DNA of 64,000 nt. It comes from Fibrisoma limi BUZ 3. GTDB taxonomy: Bacteria > Bacteroidota > Bacteroidia > Cytophagales > Spirosomataceae. Within the stretch, counting starts at the first letter, position 1, and every line of letters starts with the position of its first letter. Positions 49,284 to 58,533 of the stretch are shown here, one piece after another. The stretch covers positions 186,001 to 250,000 of the forward strand of contig NZ_CAIT01000010.1 in NCBI RefSeq assembly GCF_000296815.2, written 5' to 3'. A program made the position numbers and the translations under genes. The notes beneath the pieces were generated by a model. It was not told the DNA's origin and ran no database searches. It saw nothing but the letters and a program-made list of their open reading frames with translations.

Positions 49284-50042
49284 ATGAAGATTACACTGAA
49301 AGTCTGGAGACAGAAAAACAGCAATACACCGGGAAAGCTGGTTGAGTATCAACTGGACAACATATCCCCGGATATGTCTTTTCTGGAGATGTTCGACGTA
49401 CTGAACGGGGAACTAACCAAAAAAGGCGAAGAAATCATTGCGTTTGACCACGACTGTCGCGAAGGTATCTGTGGTTCGTGCAGTATGTACATCAACGGTC
49501 GGGCGCACGGTCCGCAAACCGGATCAACGACCTGCCAGTTGCATATGCGTTCGTTCAGCGATGGGGATACCATTGTTGTTGAACCCTGGCGCGCACGGGC
49601 ATTTCCGGTTATTAAAGACCTGATGGTTGACCGTACAGCCTTTGACCGTATTGCGCAGGCGGGTGGCTATATCTCGGTGAATACGGGTTCAGCGCCGGAC
49701 GCTAACGAAATTCCTGTACCGCGCGAAGTAGCCGATACGGCCATGGATGCGGCTCAGTGCATTGCGTGTGGTGCCTGTGTAGCGGCCTGTAAGAACGCAT
49801 CGGCCATGCTGTACGTAGCGGCCAAGGTGTCGCACTTTGCTGTACTGCCGCAAGGTCAGGCTGAGCGCACAATGCGGGCTGAGCGTATGGTGGCTCAAAT
49901 GGATACTGAAGGCTTTGGAGCCTGTTCGTTCACAGGAGCCTGCTCGGTTGAGTGCCCGAAATCAATTTCACTTGATCACATTGCCCGCTTGAACCGTGAG
50001 TATCTCGGTGCCAAGCTGACGTCGAATAACGTGCAGGGATAA
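49284..50042 (+). CDS. sdhB: Succinate dehydrogenase iron-sulfur subunit
   Basis: The 252-residue electron-transfer subunit that links the flavin to the cytochrome b subunit. The N-terminal 2Fe-2S ferredoxin domain has Cys58, Cys63, Cys66 and Cys84 ([11 protein letters not shown]...C). The C-terminal domain has the 4Fe-4S motif [11 protein letters not shown] (Cys159, 162, 165, then Cys169) and the 3Fe-4S motif [14 protein letters not shown] (Cys214, 220, 224). The start ATG at 49284 begins [10 protein letters not shown], matching the family N-terminus; an in-frame TTG lies upstream at 49230 but its translation is not family-like. Third gene of sdhCAB; a terminator follows. Confidence 0.98.
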   Translation: MKITLKVWRQKNSNTPGKLVEYQLDNISPDMSFLEMFDVLNGELTKKGEEIIAFDHDCREGICGSCSMYINGRAHGPQTGSTTCQLHMRSFSDGDTIVVEPWRARAFPVIKDLMVDRTAFDRIAQAGGYISVNTGSAPDANEIPVPREVADTAMDAAQCIACGACVAACKNASAMLYVAAKVSHFAVLPQGQAERTMRAERMVAQMDTEGFGACSFTGACSVECPKSISLDHIARLNREYLGAKLTSNNVQG

Positions 50043-50063
50043 TACACTCTCAACACGGTTTAA

Positions 50064-50106
50064 AGTCCGGTACTTCTTGTTTTGCAATAGAGGTGCCGGG
50101 CTTTTT
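50064..50106 (+). terminator. Terminator of the sdhCAB operon
   Basis: A 13-bp stem with three G-T pairs (AGTCCGGTACTTC at 50064-50076, GAGGTGCCGGGCT at 50090-50102) is followed by five T. Confidence 0.75.
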
Positions 50107-50134
50107 GTTGTCTTAAACTGAAAGAAGAACGCAT

Positions 50135-50365
50135 ATGACGTCAGTTTTCAAAGCCGTAGATCAGCAGACAAAGCAGGAGGTTACGCCAATCAACTTACAA
50201 ACAGCTTACAAACCAGAAATAGGGCATGTCATTGACACAACAAATGGGCCTTATGAAGTAAAAGGAATCGCTGAGATCGGGGTGCAGCGATTATCGGCCA
50301 CTGAAGTTGACGAGCCAGTTACGAGGGTGGCTCTAAGTCTGCAAAAAGTTGACAAGGCCCTTTGA
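50135..50365 (+). CDS. Small hypothetical protein, 76 aa
   Basis: A short soluble protein with no signal or membrane segment. It looks like two small beta units joined by a turn (TPINLQTAYKPEIGHVIDTT and GPYEVKGIAEIGVQRLSATE), ending in a strand (PVTRVALSLQKVDKAL). No family was recognised. It lies between the sdh terminator and ispE, with no clear promoter of its own. Codon usage looks ordinary. The call is moderately confident because of its size and the absence of a recognised relative. Confidence 0.55.
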   Translation: MTSVFKAVDQQTKQEVTPINLQTAYKPEIGHVIDTTNGPYEVKGIAEIGVQRLSATEVDEPVTRVALSLQKVDKAL

Positions 50366-50672
50366 TGCTTTAGTTACGTACTTGTAGTTCTTAGAGATTA
50401 AAGCCGGATGCATGGCCCTAACCGGCATGAAGTTTTTACAAGCGTAGTTTGATAGTGGTTATTTCAAATCCGGTTGGCAACTTCCCAATACGGCTAACGT
50501 AAGCATAATGAAGAGTAGATAAGCGCGTCTCATCATTCATATATTTTCCAACACCCTTTTCAGGGAACATTTGGTTGTAAGTAAACGTCGTCGTATTTGA
50601 GCGCTACGTCTCTATGGCTCACCGGCCAAGCCGCCTGAAATTGTACCTTTGCGCTCGAATCGTGCCGACGAA
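50366..50672. other. Non-coding stretch before ispE
   Basis: About 300 bp with no supportable gene. It contains a -7 promoter box for ispE (50644-50651). Nothing else was recognised. Confidence 0.55.
50644..50651 (+). promoter_or_regulatory. -7 promoter box for ispE
   Basis: TACCTTTG matches TAnnTTTG at all fixed positions. It overlaps the upstream in-frame TTG (50649), so the ATG at 50673, about 16 nt after the likely transcript start, is the better start codon. No TTTG at -33 spacing was found. Confidence 0.5.
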
Positions 50673-51479
50673 ATGCTTACGTTCCCAAACTGTAAAATCA
50701 ATATTGGCCTGCGGATCACCGAAAAACGGTCTGACGGCTTTCATAACCTACAATCCTGTTTTTACCCGATCGGCTGGAGCGACGTATTGGAGCTGATTCC
50801 GGCCAGCGAGTTCAGTTTTGTCAGCAGCGGGCTGGACATCCCCGGCGACCCTGCCAGAAACTTGTGCGTACGGGCGTATGAATTCCTTCGGGCCGACTTC
50901 GATCTGCCGCCCGTTCACATGCACCTGCATAAAATTGTACCGATTGGAGCGGGCCTTGGTGGCGGTTCATCCGATGCTGCTTTTGCCCTAAAACTTCTCA
51001 ACGAGCGCTTCTCTTTAGGATTGACCGTAGGGCAGTTGCAGGATTACGCCCGTCGACTGGGTAGCGACTGTGCCTTTTTTGTCGAAAATAAACCTGCTTA
51101 CTGTATTGAAAAAGGCGACGTCTTTCGGGAGATCAGTCTCGATCTGAGCGGCTACTTCATTCTACTGATATATCCTAATCTGGCTATTTCAACGGCCGAA
51201 GCCTATGCGGGCGTTCGGCCGCGACATCCTGAAGTCAGTCTGCTGGAGCAACTTCAGACGCCCATCGAAACCTGGCGCGATTGGATACATAATGATTTTG
51301 AAGACAGCCTGTTTCCGGTTTATCCGGTGTTAGGAGAGATTAAACAGAAGCTTTACGAGTTGGGAGCGCTATACGCCAGTATGAGCGGTTCTGGATCAAC
51401 AGTATATGGAATTTTTCAGGCCCCGGTCACCGTCTCAAACCATTTGGGGCGTTATAACGTTTGGCAGGGAAAGCTTTGA
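50673..51479 (+). CDS. ispE: 4-diphosphocytidyl-2-C-methyl-D-erythritol kinase
   Basis: A 268-residue GHMP-family kinase that phosphorylates CDP-methylerythritol with ATP in the non-mevalonate isoprenoid pathway. The substrate-binding N-terminus FPNCKINIGL (Lys8), the ATP-binding glycine-rich motif PIGAGLGGGSSDAA (90-103), the catalytic Asp132 in RLGSDCAFFV, and the C-terminal GHMP motif SMSGSGSTVYGIF are present. The length is near the usual 280-290. ATG at 50673 was chosen over the TTG at 50649 because of the promoter position and family N-terminus. Confidence 0.97.
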   Translation: MLTFPNCKINIGLRITEKRSDGFHNLQSCFYPIGWSDVLELIPASEFSFVSSGLDIPGDPARNLCVRAYEFLRADFDLPPVHMHLHKIVPIGAGLGGGSSDAAFALKLLNERFSLGLTVGQLQDYARRLGSDCAFFVENKPAYCIEKGDVFREISLDLSGYFILLIYPNLAISTAEAYAGVRPRHPEVSLLEQLQTPIETWRDWIHNDFEDSLFPVYPVLGEIKQKLYELGALYASMSGSGSTVYGIFQAPVTVSNHLGRYNVWQGKL

Positions 51480-51582
51480 TTGTATTGATGGTATTCGGCT
51501 TACATAGTTTGGTCGTCGGTACTGCCCAGAGCCTTGACCAAAAAAAGCTTACTACTGTACTTGACACCGTAGGCATTACCCG

Positions 51583-52191
51583 ATGAGCAATTTTTTTACG
51601 AAACGGCGGGAGCCGTTCCGATTTATGGTCTGGCTGGGCATTGCTGGTAGCGTGATGCTGTTTACGGTCTTGCTGGCAGCTTACATTATCCGGAGTTCGG
51701 GGCCGAACTGGGCCAATGTAAAGTTACCAAATGTGTTTCTGGTTAGTACCATAGCCATTGCAGTAAGCAGTCTGACCCTAAACAATGCGAACCGGGCATT
51801 TCGGCAGGAGCGATTTGACACCTATCGCACGTACATGACCACCACACTGGTGCTTGGCACAATTTTCATTCTGTTACAAGGGTGGGGCTGGCGGCAGATG
51901 GTGTTGGCGGGTGTAGAAATGCAGGGAAACCCGGCGGCTGGGTTTGTGTACATGATTTCGGGCCTTCATCTGCTGCATATTTTCATTGGATTGATTTATC
52001 TGGTTATTGTATTGGTAGAGGCCTGGCGTCGCCGTCCGTACATTGACTCATTCGTGTACAGTGTTAATCCGCCTAATCAATTAAAAATCAAGCTGGTTAC
52101 GTTGTATTGGCACTTCGTGGATATTTTGTGGCTGGGGTTATTTATTTTTCTGCTGGCGCATCATGGAGTCGATTTGAAGCCGCTTTTGTGA
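51583..52191 (+). CDS. Cytochrome c oxidase subunit III family protein
   Basis: A 202-residue membrane protein with five predicted helices, a short heme-copper oxidase subunit III. Family features are FMVWLGIAGSVMLFTVLLAAYIIRSS, a helix with VSSLTLNNANRAFRQERFDTYR, GFVYMISGLHLLHIFIGLIYLVIVLVEAWR, and the final YWHFVDILWLGLFIFLL, the YWHFVDxxWL signature of the family. Subunits I and II and the assembly genes are not in this window, so it may be an orphan or its partners may lie elsewhere. Terminal oxidase function in the inner membrane is expected. Confidence 0.92.
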   Translation: MSNFFTKRREPFRFMVWLGIAGSVMLFTVLLAAYIIRSSGPNWANVKLPNVFLVSTIAIAVSSLTLNNANRAFRQERFDTYRTYMTTTLVLGTIFILLQGWGWRQMVLAGVEMQGNPAAGFVYMISGLHLLHIFIGLIYLVIVLVEAWRRRPYIDSFVYSVNPPNQLKIKLVTLYWHFVDILWLGLFIFLLAHHGVDLKPLL

Positions 52192-52256
52192 ACGCTGCCA
52201 CGTTTTGCTACAATATATCGTTATTTGTATAAGTATTTGTTTTTTAAACCTATTAC

Positions 52257-54263
52257 ATGAGAAAAATTGCACTGTGGGCCGGATTGCTGAGTATAAACCT
52301 GGCAACCCATGCCCAAAACGCACCTTCATCACCCATCGGAACCATATCAGACGTAAACCGTAACAGTAATGCTACGTCGAAGTATGATCCGCGAGAGTTG
52401 TTCCACCCGCTGTTTAATATGCAGCCCGGAAATGACTATCGGACGGGAAGTGGAGCGCCGGGACCGCGCTACTGGCAGAACCGCGCTGATTATCAGATCA
52501 ACGTAACCCTCGACGATCAGAAAAGCACAATAGCAGGGGAGGTCACGATTACCTACAAAAATAACTCTCCTGAAAACCTGCCGTTCCTGTGGCTGCAACT
52601 GGATCAGAATGCGTTTAGCGATACGTCGCGGGCATCCAAAACGACGCCGGTTACGGGTGGGCGTTTCGGGAACCTGGGCTTTGCCGGCGGGATGACTATT
52701 ACGAATGTTTCGGTGGAACAGGGGAAGAACAAATTCGTTCCGGCTACGTACACCATTACTGATACCCGGCTGCAGATACGCCTGGCCGAACCCGTGAAAC
52801 CGAACGGCGATGCGGTGAAAGTTCGGGTTGCCTACTCGTTTAAAATTCCTGAGTATGGTTCTGACCGGATGGGACAGCTCAAACGCCGGGATGGTATCAT
52901 CTACGAGATTGCGCAATGGTATCCGCGGATGTGTGTGTACGACGATATCGAGGGCTGGAACGTACTGCCTTACCTGGGTGCTGGCGAGTTTTACCTTGAA
53001 TACGGTGATTTTGACTATGCCGTCACAGTTCCCTGGGATCACATCGTGGTTGGCTCCGGCGAATTGCTCAATCCGAACGACGTATTGACATCTGAGCAGC
53101 AAAAGCGGCTGGCACAGGCTCGGAACAGCGACAAAACGGTCATCATCCGTAGTAAGGACGAAGTAACGAACCCGGACACGCGACCAAAGCGCTCCGGTAC
53201 GCTGACGTGGCGGTTCCGCTGTCAGAACACCCGCGACATAGCCTGGGCTAGTTCACGGGCGTTTGTCTGGGATGCTGCCCGAATGAATCTGCCGAGTGGC
53301 AAAACAGCACTGGCTCAGTCGGTCTACCCGGCCGAGAGCGCTACGCCTGATTCGTGGGGCCGCTCGACTGAGTACGTGAAGGGCTGTATTGAGTTCTATT
53401 CCAAGTATCTGTACGAGTATACTTACCCGGTTGCGACCAACGTAGCGGGTATTGTGGGCGGTATGGAATACCCGGGTATTGTTTTCTGTGATCATAAGGA
53501 CAAGAAAGATGCGCTCTGGGGCGTAACGGACCACGAATTCGGTCATAACTGGTTCCCGATGATTGTAGGTAACAATGAGCGCAAATTTGCCTGGATGGAC
53601 GAGGGATTCAACACGTTCATCAACACCCTCTCGACGGCAAACTTCAACAACGGCGAATACAATAGAGAACGTGGTACGATGCACGATATAGCACCGGCTC
53701 TGTTCCAGCCGGTTGAGCCGATCATGACAACGCCGGACGTACAGCAAAGCCGGGCGCTGGGTATCCTTGCGTATTATAAACCCGGCATGGGACTAAAGTT
53801 GCTGCGGGACGTAGTACTCGGTCCTGAGCGTTTCGACTACGCGTTCAAAACGTATGTAGACCGCTGGGCTTTTAAACACCCAACGCCGTATGATTTCTTC
53901 CGTACCATCGAGGATGCCGCCGGCGAAGATTTAGGCTGGTTCTGGCGCGGCTATTTCTACGAAACCTGGCGGCTAGATCAGGCCGTCAAAGACGTCAAAT
54001 ACGTAGATGGCCGGGCCGAGAAAGGCTCATTTATCACCATCGAAAACCTCGAAAAAATGGCGATGCCGGCAACTGTCGAACTGACCGAAACAACCGGGAA
54101 AAAGACCCGTGTGGATTTACCGGTCGAGATATGGCAGCGTGGTGGTACATGGACGTTCCGGGCCAACACGACTGCTCCACTCCGAACGGTAGTGGTCGAT
54201 CCGGACGAAAAACTACCGGACATTAATTCGAAGAACAATACCTGGCGCGGAGAAGCGCAATAG
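52257..54263 (+). CDS. M1 family (aminopeptidase N-like) metallopeptidase
   Basis: A 668-residue secreted protease with a signal peptide (ends NLATHAQ). The N-terminal beta-saddle (about 75-300) contains the strand [23 protein letters not shown]. The zinc site is HEFGH (His426, Glu427, His430) with the third ligand Glu449 in WMDEGFN, exact HExxH-x18-E spacing. A substrate-binding motif of the GxMEN type appears as [12 protein letters not shown], with Tyr in place of Asn, a known variant. The C-terminal helical part is short. It cleaves N-terminal residues from peptides, probably in the periplasm. Confidence 0.93.
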   Translation: MRKIALWAGLLSINLATHAQNAPSSPIGTISDVNRNSNATSKYDPRELFHPLFNMQPGNDYRTGSGAPGPRYWQNRADYQINVTLDDQKSTIAGEVTITYKNNSPENLPFLWLQLDQNAFSDTSRASKTTPVTGGRFGNLGFAGGMTITNVSVEQGKNKFVPATYTITDTRLQIRLAEPVKPNGDAVKVRVAYSFKIPEYGSDRMGQLKRRDGIIYEIAQWYPRMCVYDDIEGWNVLPYLGAGEFYLEYGDFDYAVTVPWDHIVVGSGELLNPNDVLTSEQQKRLAQARNSDKTVIIRSKDEVTNPDTRPKRSGTLTWRFRCQNTRDIAWASSRAFVWDAARMNLPSGKTALAQSVYPAESATPDSWGRSTEYVKGCIEFYSKYLYEYTYPVATNVAGIVGGMEYPGIVFCDHKDKKDALWGVTDHEFGHNWFPMIVGNNERKFAWMDEGFNTFINTLSTANFNNGEYNRERGTMHDIAPALFQPVEPIMTTPDVQQSRALGILAYYKPGMGLKLLRDVVLGPERFDYAFKTYVDRWAFKHPTPYDFFRTIEDAAGEDLGWFWRGYFYETWRLDQAVKDVKYVDGRAEKGSFITIENLEKMAMPATVELTETTGKKTRVDLPVEIWQRGGTWTFRANTTAPLRTVVVDPDEKLPDINSKNNTWRGEAQ

Positions 54264-54269
54264 GAGGGG

Positions 54270-54349
54270 GAAAAGGAGGAAGGGGAGAAGAGGGAGGAAA
54301 TGGAATTATGTAGCTCCCTTTCCTCCCTCTTCTCCCCTTCCTCCTTTTC
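54270..54349. repeat. 31-bp-arm polypurine/polypyrimidine inverted repeat between convergent genes
   Basis: The arms 54270-54300 (all A and G, beginning GAAAAGGAGGAAGG) and 54319-54349 (all C and T) are perfectly complementary around an 18-nt spacer. They sit between the M1 peptidase stop and the FabH-like stop and may act as a two-way terminator. Confidence 0.85.
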
Positions 54350-54360
54350 TCCTCATCCCA

Positions 54361-55299
54361 CTATACCTCTACCAACATAGCACCGTAGGAATAACCACCT
54401 CCAAATACGGTTACGACGATTCGTTGGCCTTTCTGAAACATGTCCCACTGTTCAGACAGGGCAATAGCACAGCCGGCGCATCCGGTATTACCCAGCCGCT
54501 CAATGTTAGAGATCAGTTTGGATTCCGGGAGAGCGAGCGTATTCATTACGTTCCGCGAAATCCGGAGATTTGCCTGGTGAGGCAAAACATAATCGACATC
54601 ATCGAGCGTCAGGCCGCAACGATCCAGAATTTGTTGGCTGGCTTTGGGCATATACTGGCAGGCGTTGATGAATACATCGCGGCCGTGAGGCATCGTAACG
54701 CCACCGTCCATAGGCTTCATCATTACACCCGTTGTGGCTTTGGGCGTGTGGGCTGCTCCGCCGGTCAGTAACGATTTGATGGCAAAGTCACCCTCGTTCT
54801 GGCGTTCTTTGGTGATCAGCAGCGCAGCGGCTCCGTCGCCCCACAAATGCCCCGATACTTTATCCTGTTCGTTGTTATAGGCGGTGTTATGTTCCGAAAC
54901 GATCACCAGCGCCCGAGTAGCTTTGTTAAGCGCAAAATACCCTTCTGCTACTTCAATAGCATTGAGCAGCGATGAGCAGGCGGTCGACACGGAAACAACC
55001 GGGATATCGGGTATGCCGAGATGGTGCTGAACCTCGTGAGCGAGTGAAACAATGGTATCGTAGGGGGTATACGTAGCGCCTACAATCAGATCGACAGTGG
55101 AAAGGTCCGTTTTTTCCTGTAAACGTTTCGTGACTTCGACCGCCATCGTATTTGTGTTCTCTCCGGTGGCCGCTTTGCGTCGTTCCTGAATACCGGTTCG
55201 CTCGATGATCCACTCGTTTGAAAGCCCGTTGAGCTGAGTGAAATGTTCATTGCCCACCACCTCCGTTGGCAGGTAGTGACTTACTGCATGAATATACAT
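54361..55299 (-). CDS. 3-oxoacyl-ACP synthase III family protein (FabH-like)
   Basis: A 312-residue thiolase-fold condensing enzyme. The catalytic triad is complete: Cys108 in STACSS, His241 in PHQAN, and Asn271 in GNTGCAG. FabH proteins join acetyl- or acyl-CoA to malonyl-ACP to start fatty acid chains; relatives make pigments and other secondary products. It is not in a fab operon, and the ordinary FabH gene may be elsewhere, so an accessory role is possible. A -7 box lies about 80 bp upstream (55379-55386). The length and motifs make the family call strong; the substrate is open. Confidence 0.94.
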   Translation of the reverse strand: MYIHAVSHYLPTEVVGNEHFTQLNGLSNEWIIERTGIQERRKAATGENTNTMAVEVTKRLQEKTDLSTVDLIVGATYTPYDTIVSLAHEVQHHLGIPDIPVVSVSTACSSLLNAIEVAEGYFALNKATRALVIVSEHNTAYNNEQDKVSGHLWGDGAAALLITKERQNEGDFAIKSLLTGGAAHTPKATTGVMMKPMDGGVTMPHGRDVFINACQYMPKASQQILDRCGLTLDDVDYVLPHQANLRISRNVMNTLALPESKLISNIERLGNTGCAGCAIALSEQWDMFQKGQRIVVTVFGGGYSYGAMLVEV

Positions 55300-55378
55300 T
55301 ATGCCAATTAATTAGGCTATTATCCGGCTAAACCGAATTTTTGCCGAAAGTTAACTTTTACCATGAAGGGGTAGTATT

Positions 55379-55386
55379 CAAAATTA
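55379..55386 (-). promoter_or_regulatory. -7 promoter box for the FabH-like gene
   Basis: TAATTTTG on the minus strand matches TAnnTTTG at all fixed positions. No -33 TTTG at the expected spacing. Candidate only. Confidence 0.35.
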
Positions 55387-55469
55387 GAACAATACTATAA
55401 GGAATTTGTATAGTTCTATTTTTGGGCCACTAAGCAGACCAATAGCGGCAAATCTGTACTGTTACTGAC

Positions 55470-56591
55470 TTATTCATTGAGAATAAGTCGATAAAAGTTC
55501 AACAGCTTCTCGGCTTCACTACTCCAGTTATAATTTGTTTCAACAGCCCTACGCCCGCGCTGCCCCATTACCTCAGCCTCTTTAGGGTGTTTTATCAAAA
55601 ACGTCATTGCCGTGGCAATCTGTTCCGGACTATAGGGGGATACGCAGAAGCCGCAGCTATTGTGCTCAACAACGTTACGATATAGCAGAAAGTCGGATGT
55701 GATGACCGGCAGCCCTAGCGCCATGTATTCAAACATCTTGGTTGTGTAGGAGTCAGGGTAGTCGCCGATGGGTTTGAGCAAAGCGAGGCCGGCCGTTGCT
55801 CCGGCTGCGAACGGAAAAGCCATACGCTGGTCTGTATAGCCATGAAACGTAAGGTTTTCGCGCACATCTTCGTAACCCGGCAGCTTGTTCAGGTCAGCAT
55901 CAGTGAACGTACGGTGGCCGAATAGATGGATTCGAAAATTGAGCTGTTGCCGTTTCAACAGCGTTAAGCTCTGAATCAGCGTATCGAAGGCCCGCTCAAA
56001 GCTCAGCAAACCGATGTAGAAAAACTCAGGGCAGACCGTATTGGGCTGGTAAATCCGACGAAACGGCTCCAGAAACGATAACAACGGGTAATTGTAAATT
56101 ACCACATGCGGTCTTTTCAAATCAGTATACGTATCCAAATAGCCATGTTCGGTAAAGATTAGATAAAAATACCGGCGAGCCAATCGGTCGAAAAAGCCAA
56201 AAAACCGTTCGAGCCAGTAACCTCGGTTAACAATTTTCAGGTGCAGCTTTTTGAAAAGGTTTTCCTGCACTTCATAGATGACCTGTGCTCCCGTTAACCA
56301 AAATACGAAGGCAAATGGAATAAACTCTGGCACGTACACATGAACCACCTTGGGGCGCAGCCAGAGGCAACGTAGCAAAATTAGCGGGCTCGTCAGCAGT
56401 ACGCGCCAGATCACTCGCCTGAAATACGGGACAGTAATGAATTGAATTCCCGGAACCAGCGTTGGTTCGGCGCGGGGAAGCACACACACTACCTCGTATA
56501 CATCACTGAGCGTCTGACATTGCTTGAACACAATCCGTGGGTCACTGGCCGGGTGGGCCGTACTGACGTGCAGTACCCGGATTTTCTTCAT
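55470..56591 (-). CDS. Family 4-type glycosyltransferase
   Basis: A 373-residue GT-B fold glycosyltransferase. The N-terminal Rossmann domain starts RVLHVSTAHPASDPRIVFKQCQTL, a group-1 transferase opening. The C-terminal domain has FHGYTDQRMAFPFAAGATAGLALLKPIGDYPDSYTTKMFEYMALGLPVITSDF, with the nucleotide-sugar E-x7-E-like region shortened, and a C-terminal helix. The donor and acceptor sugars are not readable. The ATG overlaps the deoC stop by 4 bp (the ATGA form), so translation is coupled; the pairing with deoC may reflect the operon rather than function. Surface polysaccharide synthesis is likely. Confidence 0.9.
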   Translation of the reverse strand: MKKIRVLHVSTAHPASDPRIVFKQCQTLSDVYEVVCVLPRAEPTLVPGIQFITVPYFRRVIWRVLLTSPLILLRCLWLRPKVVHVYVPEFIPFAFVFWLTGAQVIYEVQENLFKKLHLKIVNRGYWLERFFGFFDRLARRYFYLIFTEHGYLDTYTDLKRPHVVIYNYPLLSFLEPFRRIYQPNTVCPEFFYIGLLSFERAFDTLIQSLTLLKRQQLNFRIHLFGHRTFTDADLNKLPGYEDVRENLTFHGYTDQRMAFPFAAGATAGLALLKPIGDYPDSYTTKMFEYMALGLPVITSDFLLYRNVVEHNSCGFCVSPYSPEQIATAMTFLIKHPKEAEVMGQRGRRAVETNYNWSSEAEKLLNFYRLILNE

Positions 56592-57241
56592 GAAGCCGCC
56601 TGGACAATGGCTACGCCCGACGAAGTGCCCAACCGGGTTGCTCCGGCCTCAATAAACGCAATAGCCTGCTCATACGTTTTAATGCCTCCAGACGCTTTGA
56701 CCTGAATGCTAGCAGGTAGCAGCGAGCGGATTAGTCGTATATGATCGACCACGGCTCCGACTGGCGCAAAACCGGTCGACGTTTTTACAAAATCAGGTGC
56801 AGCTTCAGCACATAGGTCGCAGGCGATCCGGATTTCGTTTTCGTCAAGATACGCTGTTTCGAGAATGACCTTAAGGAGGGCCCCCCGGCTTTGTGCCAGA
56901 CCTGCCAGGGTACTGATTTCTTCACGAACACTCAGGTATGCCATCGACTTGAACCGGGTCAGATTCATAACCATATCCAATTCGGTTGCGCCGTCTTCGA
57001 GTGCTTTCTCGGCTTCAGTAACTTTAACCGGCAGACTGTTGTAGCCAAGAGGGAACCCAATGACGGTGCAGACTTTTATGGGCGTTTCGGCGAGCAGATC
57101 GCTGGCGTATAATACGTAGGAGGGGGGGACACAAACCGTTCGGAATCGGTACTCATAAGCTTCGGCGCACAACTGCCGGATGTCTGTTTCCGTAGCAGTC
57201 GGCTTGAGGTTTGTATAGTCAATATATTCGGCCAGATTCAT
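56588..57241 (-). CDS. deoC: Deoxyribose-phosphate aldolase
   Basis: A 217-residue TIM-barrel class I aldolase that splits 2-deoxyribose 5-phosphate into glyceraldehyde 3-phosphate and acetaldehyde, in nucleoside salvage. The Schiff-base Lys153 lies in FVKTSTGF, with Lys182 in VKASGGIKT and an Asp in ELDMVMN (residue 89). The start MNLAEYIDYTNLKP matches the family. It lies 27 bp after the DUF922-like gene and overlaps the glycosyltransferase gene by 4 bp. No other deo gene is present. Confidence 0.97.
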   Translation of the reverse strand: MNLAEYIDYTNLKPTATETDIRQLCAEAYEYRFRTVCVPPSYVLYASDLLAETPIKVCTVIGFPLGYNSLPVKVTEAEKALEDGATELDMVMNLTRFKSMAYLSVREEISTLAGLAQSRGALLKVILETAYLDENEIRIACDLCAEAAPDFVKTSTGFAPVGAVVDHIRLIRSLLPASIQVKASGGIKTYEQAIAFIEAGATRLGTSSGVAIVQAAS

Positions 57242-57268
57242 GCAGGGAGCCCGGGTATTGAAGCCAGG

Positions 57269-58360
57269 CTATTTTTTTACGCCAAAGGTACGTAGTTCTG
57301 CGTCAATCTTCAGGTTCCAGCGCTCCTGAGCCAAGGGGTCCTGTCCGTGGCGGGTCTCGTCGTCATATTGCTTCTGCATCCGGTTCATGTCGCGATAGGC
57401 TTCAATGAACTGGTACTGCACGATACTATTGTAATCTTCAAGCGACAGGCTATCAGGCTGAATTCTACGTTTGAATCGCTCAACAATAATCTTTGTAATG
57501 TCAAAATGGCGCTGTTCGTGGTTCAGCGTGTAACCGTTACGTGCTTCATCGCGCACCCACGATGATTCTTTGAGCATGTATGTTTTAAGCGCCAGACTAA
57601 GATTGATGGTACCATTCTTGACGGTGCTACTCCCTTCGTAAGCAAAACTGGTAAACACTTCGGCTGCATAATGGCTCCCTTTTCGCGGAACGGCCAGAAA
57701 ATCATTCCACGTCAACGGACGAGCCAGATTGTAAAACACAGTATCGTCGGTTGTTATACGAGTATCTTCCTTAAAATTAACCGTGATGCCGGTAGCCAGC
57801 TTCTCGTTTTGCCCGGCCTGACGGTTCATATACTCATTTACGTTACGTAATGAAGCTATCACTGCCTGTCGGATTGTGGGCTCAATCACGGTTGTCTGAC
57901 TGATTGGGCGGGTGTAATTGGCGCTGCTCCGGTACTCGGTCAGGCGGGTGGTAGTAGCATCGCCAAAGTCGTTTTTGCTTAGCAGATCAAAAGCAACGCC
58001 AAACGTAAACTTGCCTTCGACACGATTGCCGGTAGCCGTTTCTATCAGTCGGCATTCGGTCAGGCGCATCGCCAGCGGCCGAAGCTTTCTGTTCTGTTTT
58101 AAACTCTGGTTGATAAACTGCTGAATCGACGCCGTGACACCGCCTTCCAGATCAACGGCTTCAGTTGGTGAACCCGCGGTTAAAGCCAGTCGGGCAACCG
58201 GCCCGCGGTTGGGTCGCTGATCCGTAACGGCTGCGACGTAAAATTCCTTAGGAGTGAACGGGAGCGACTCGGGCCGCAGTCGAATAGGCGTGAAGGGGGG
58301 CAAAAATGCCATTAATCCCATTAGTAGGATTAATAAACCGAAACCAATCAGGCGGTTCAT
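57269..58360 (-). CDS. DUF922-like exported protein with HEQRH motif
   Basis: A 363-residue protein with an N-terminal hydrophobic segment (IGFGLLILLMGLMAFLPPF, about 4-22) that may be a signal anchor. The C-terminal part (about 205-355) contains LTWNDFLAVPRKGSHYAAEVFTS and the motif HEQRHFD (His281 to His285), an HExxH arrangement as in predicted zinc proteases of the DUF922 kind. The N-terminal half (about 40-200) is unassigned. It would act outside the membrane if the N-terminus is an anchor. It precedes deoC by 27 bp on the same strand and may share its transcript. Confidence 0.75.
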   Translation of the reverse strand: MNRLIGFGLLILLMGLMAFLPPFTPIRLRPESLPFTPKEFYVAAVTDQRPNRGPVARLALTAGSPTEAVDLEGGVTASIQQFINQSLKQNRKLRPLAMRLTECRLIETATGNRVEGKFTFGVAFDLLSKNDFGDATTTRLTEYRSSANYTRPISQTTVIEPTIRQAVIASLRNVNEYMNRQAGQNEKLATGITVNFKEDTRITTDDTVFYNLARPLTWNDFLAVPRKGSHYAAEVFTSFAYEGSSTVKNGTINLSLALKTYMLKESSWVRDEARNGYTLNHEQRHFDITKIIVERFKRRIQPDSLSLEDYNSIVQYQFIEAYRDMNRMQKQYDDETRHGQDPLAQERWNLKIDAELRTFGVKK

Positions 58361-58440
58361 TGAGCAGGGATTCCTATATTGTTGAAAACCGTTGTATTCG
58401 TTTAACGAATTTCGGCGTGCTTAATGAGCAGTTATACCCC

Positions 58441-58489
58441 AAAATCAAACCCTCCGATTGTATCTGATAAAGATACATACCGGAGGGTT
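58441..58489 (-). terminator. Terminator of secA
   Basis: A 9-bp stem (AACCCTCCG / CGGAGGGTT) encloses an inner 6-bp stem (TGTATC / GATACA). On the minus strand it runs into TTTGATTTT. It lies about 45 bp after the secA stop codon. Confidence 0.75.
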
Positions 58490-58533
58490 GTTTATCAATT
58501 TGAGCGAATGAGACCAGGAGTCTCAGATCAATG

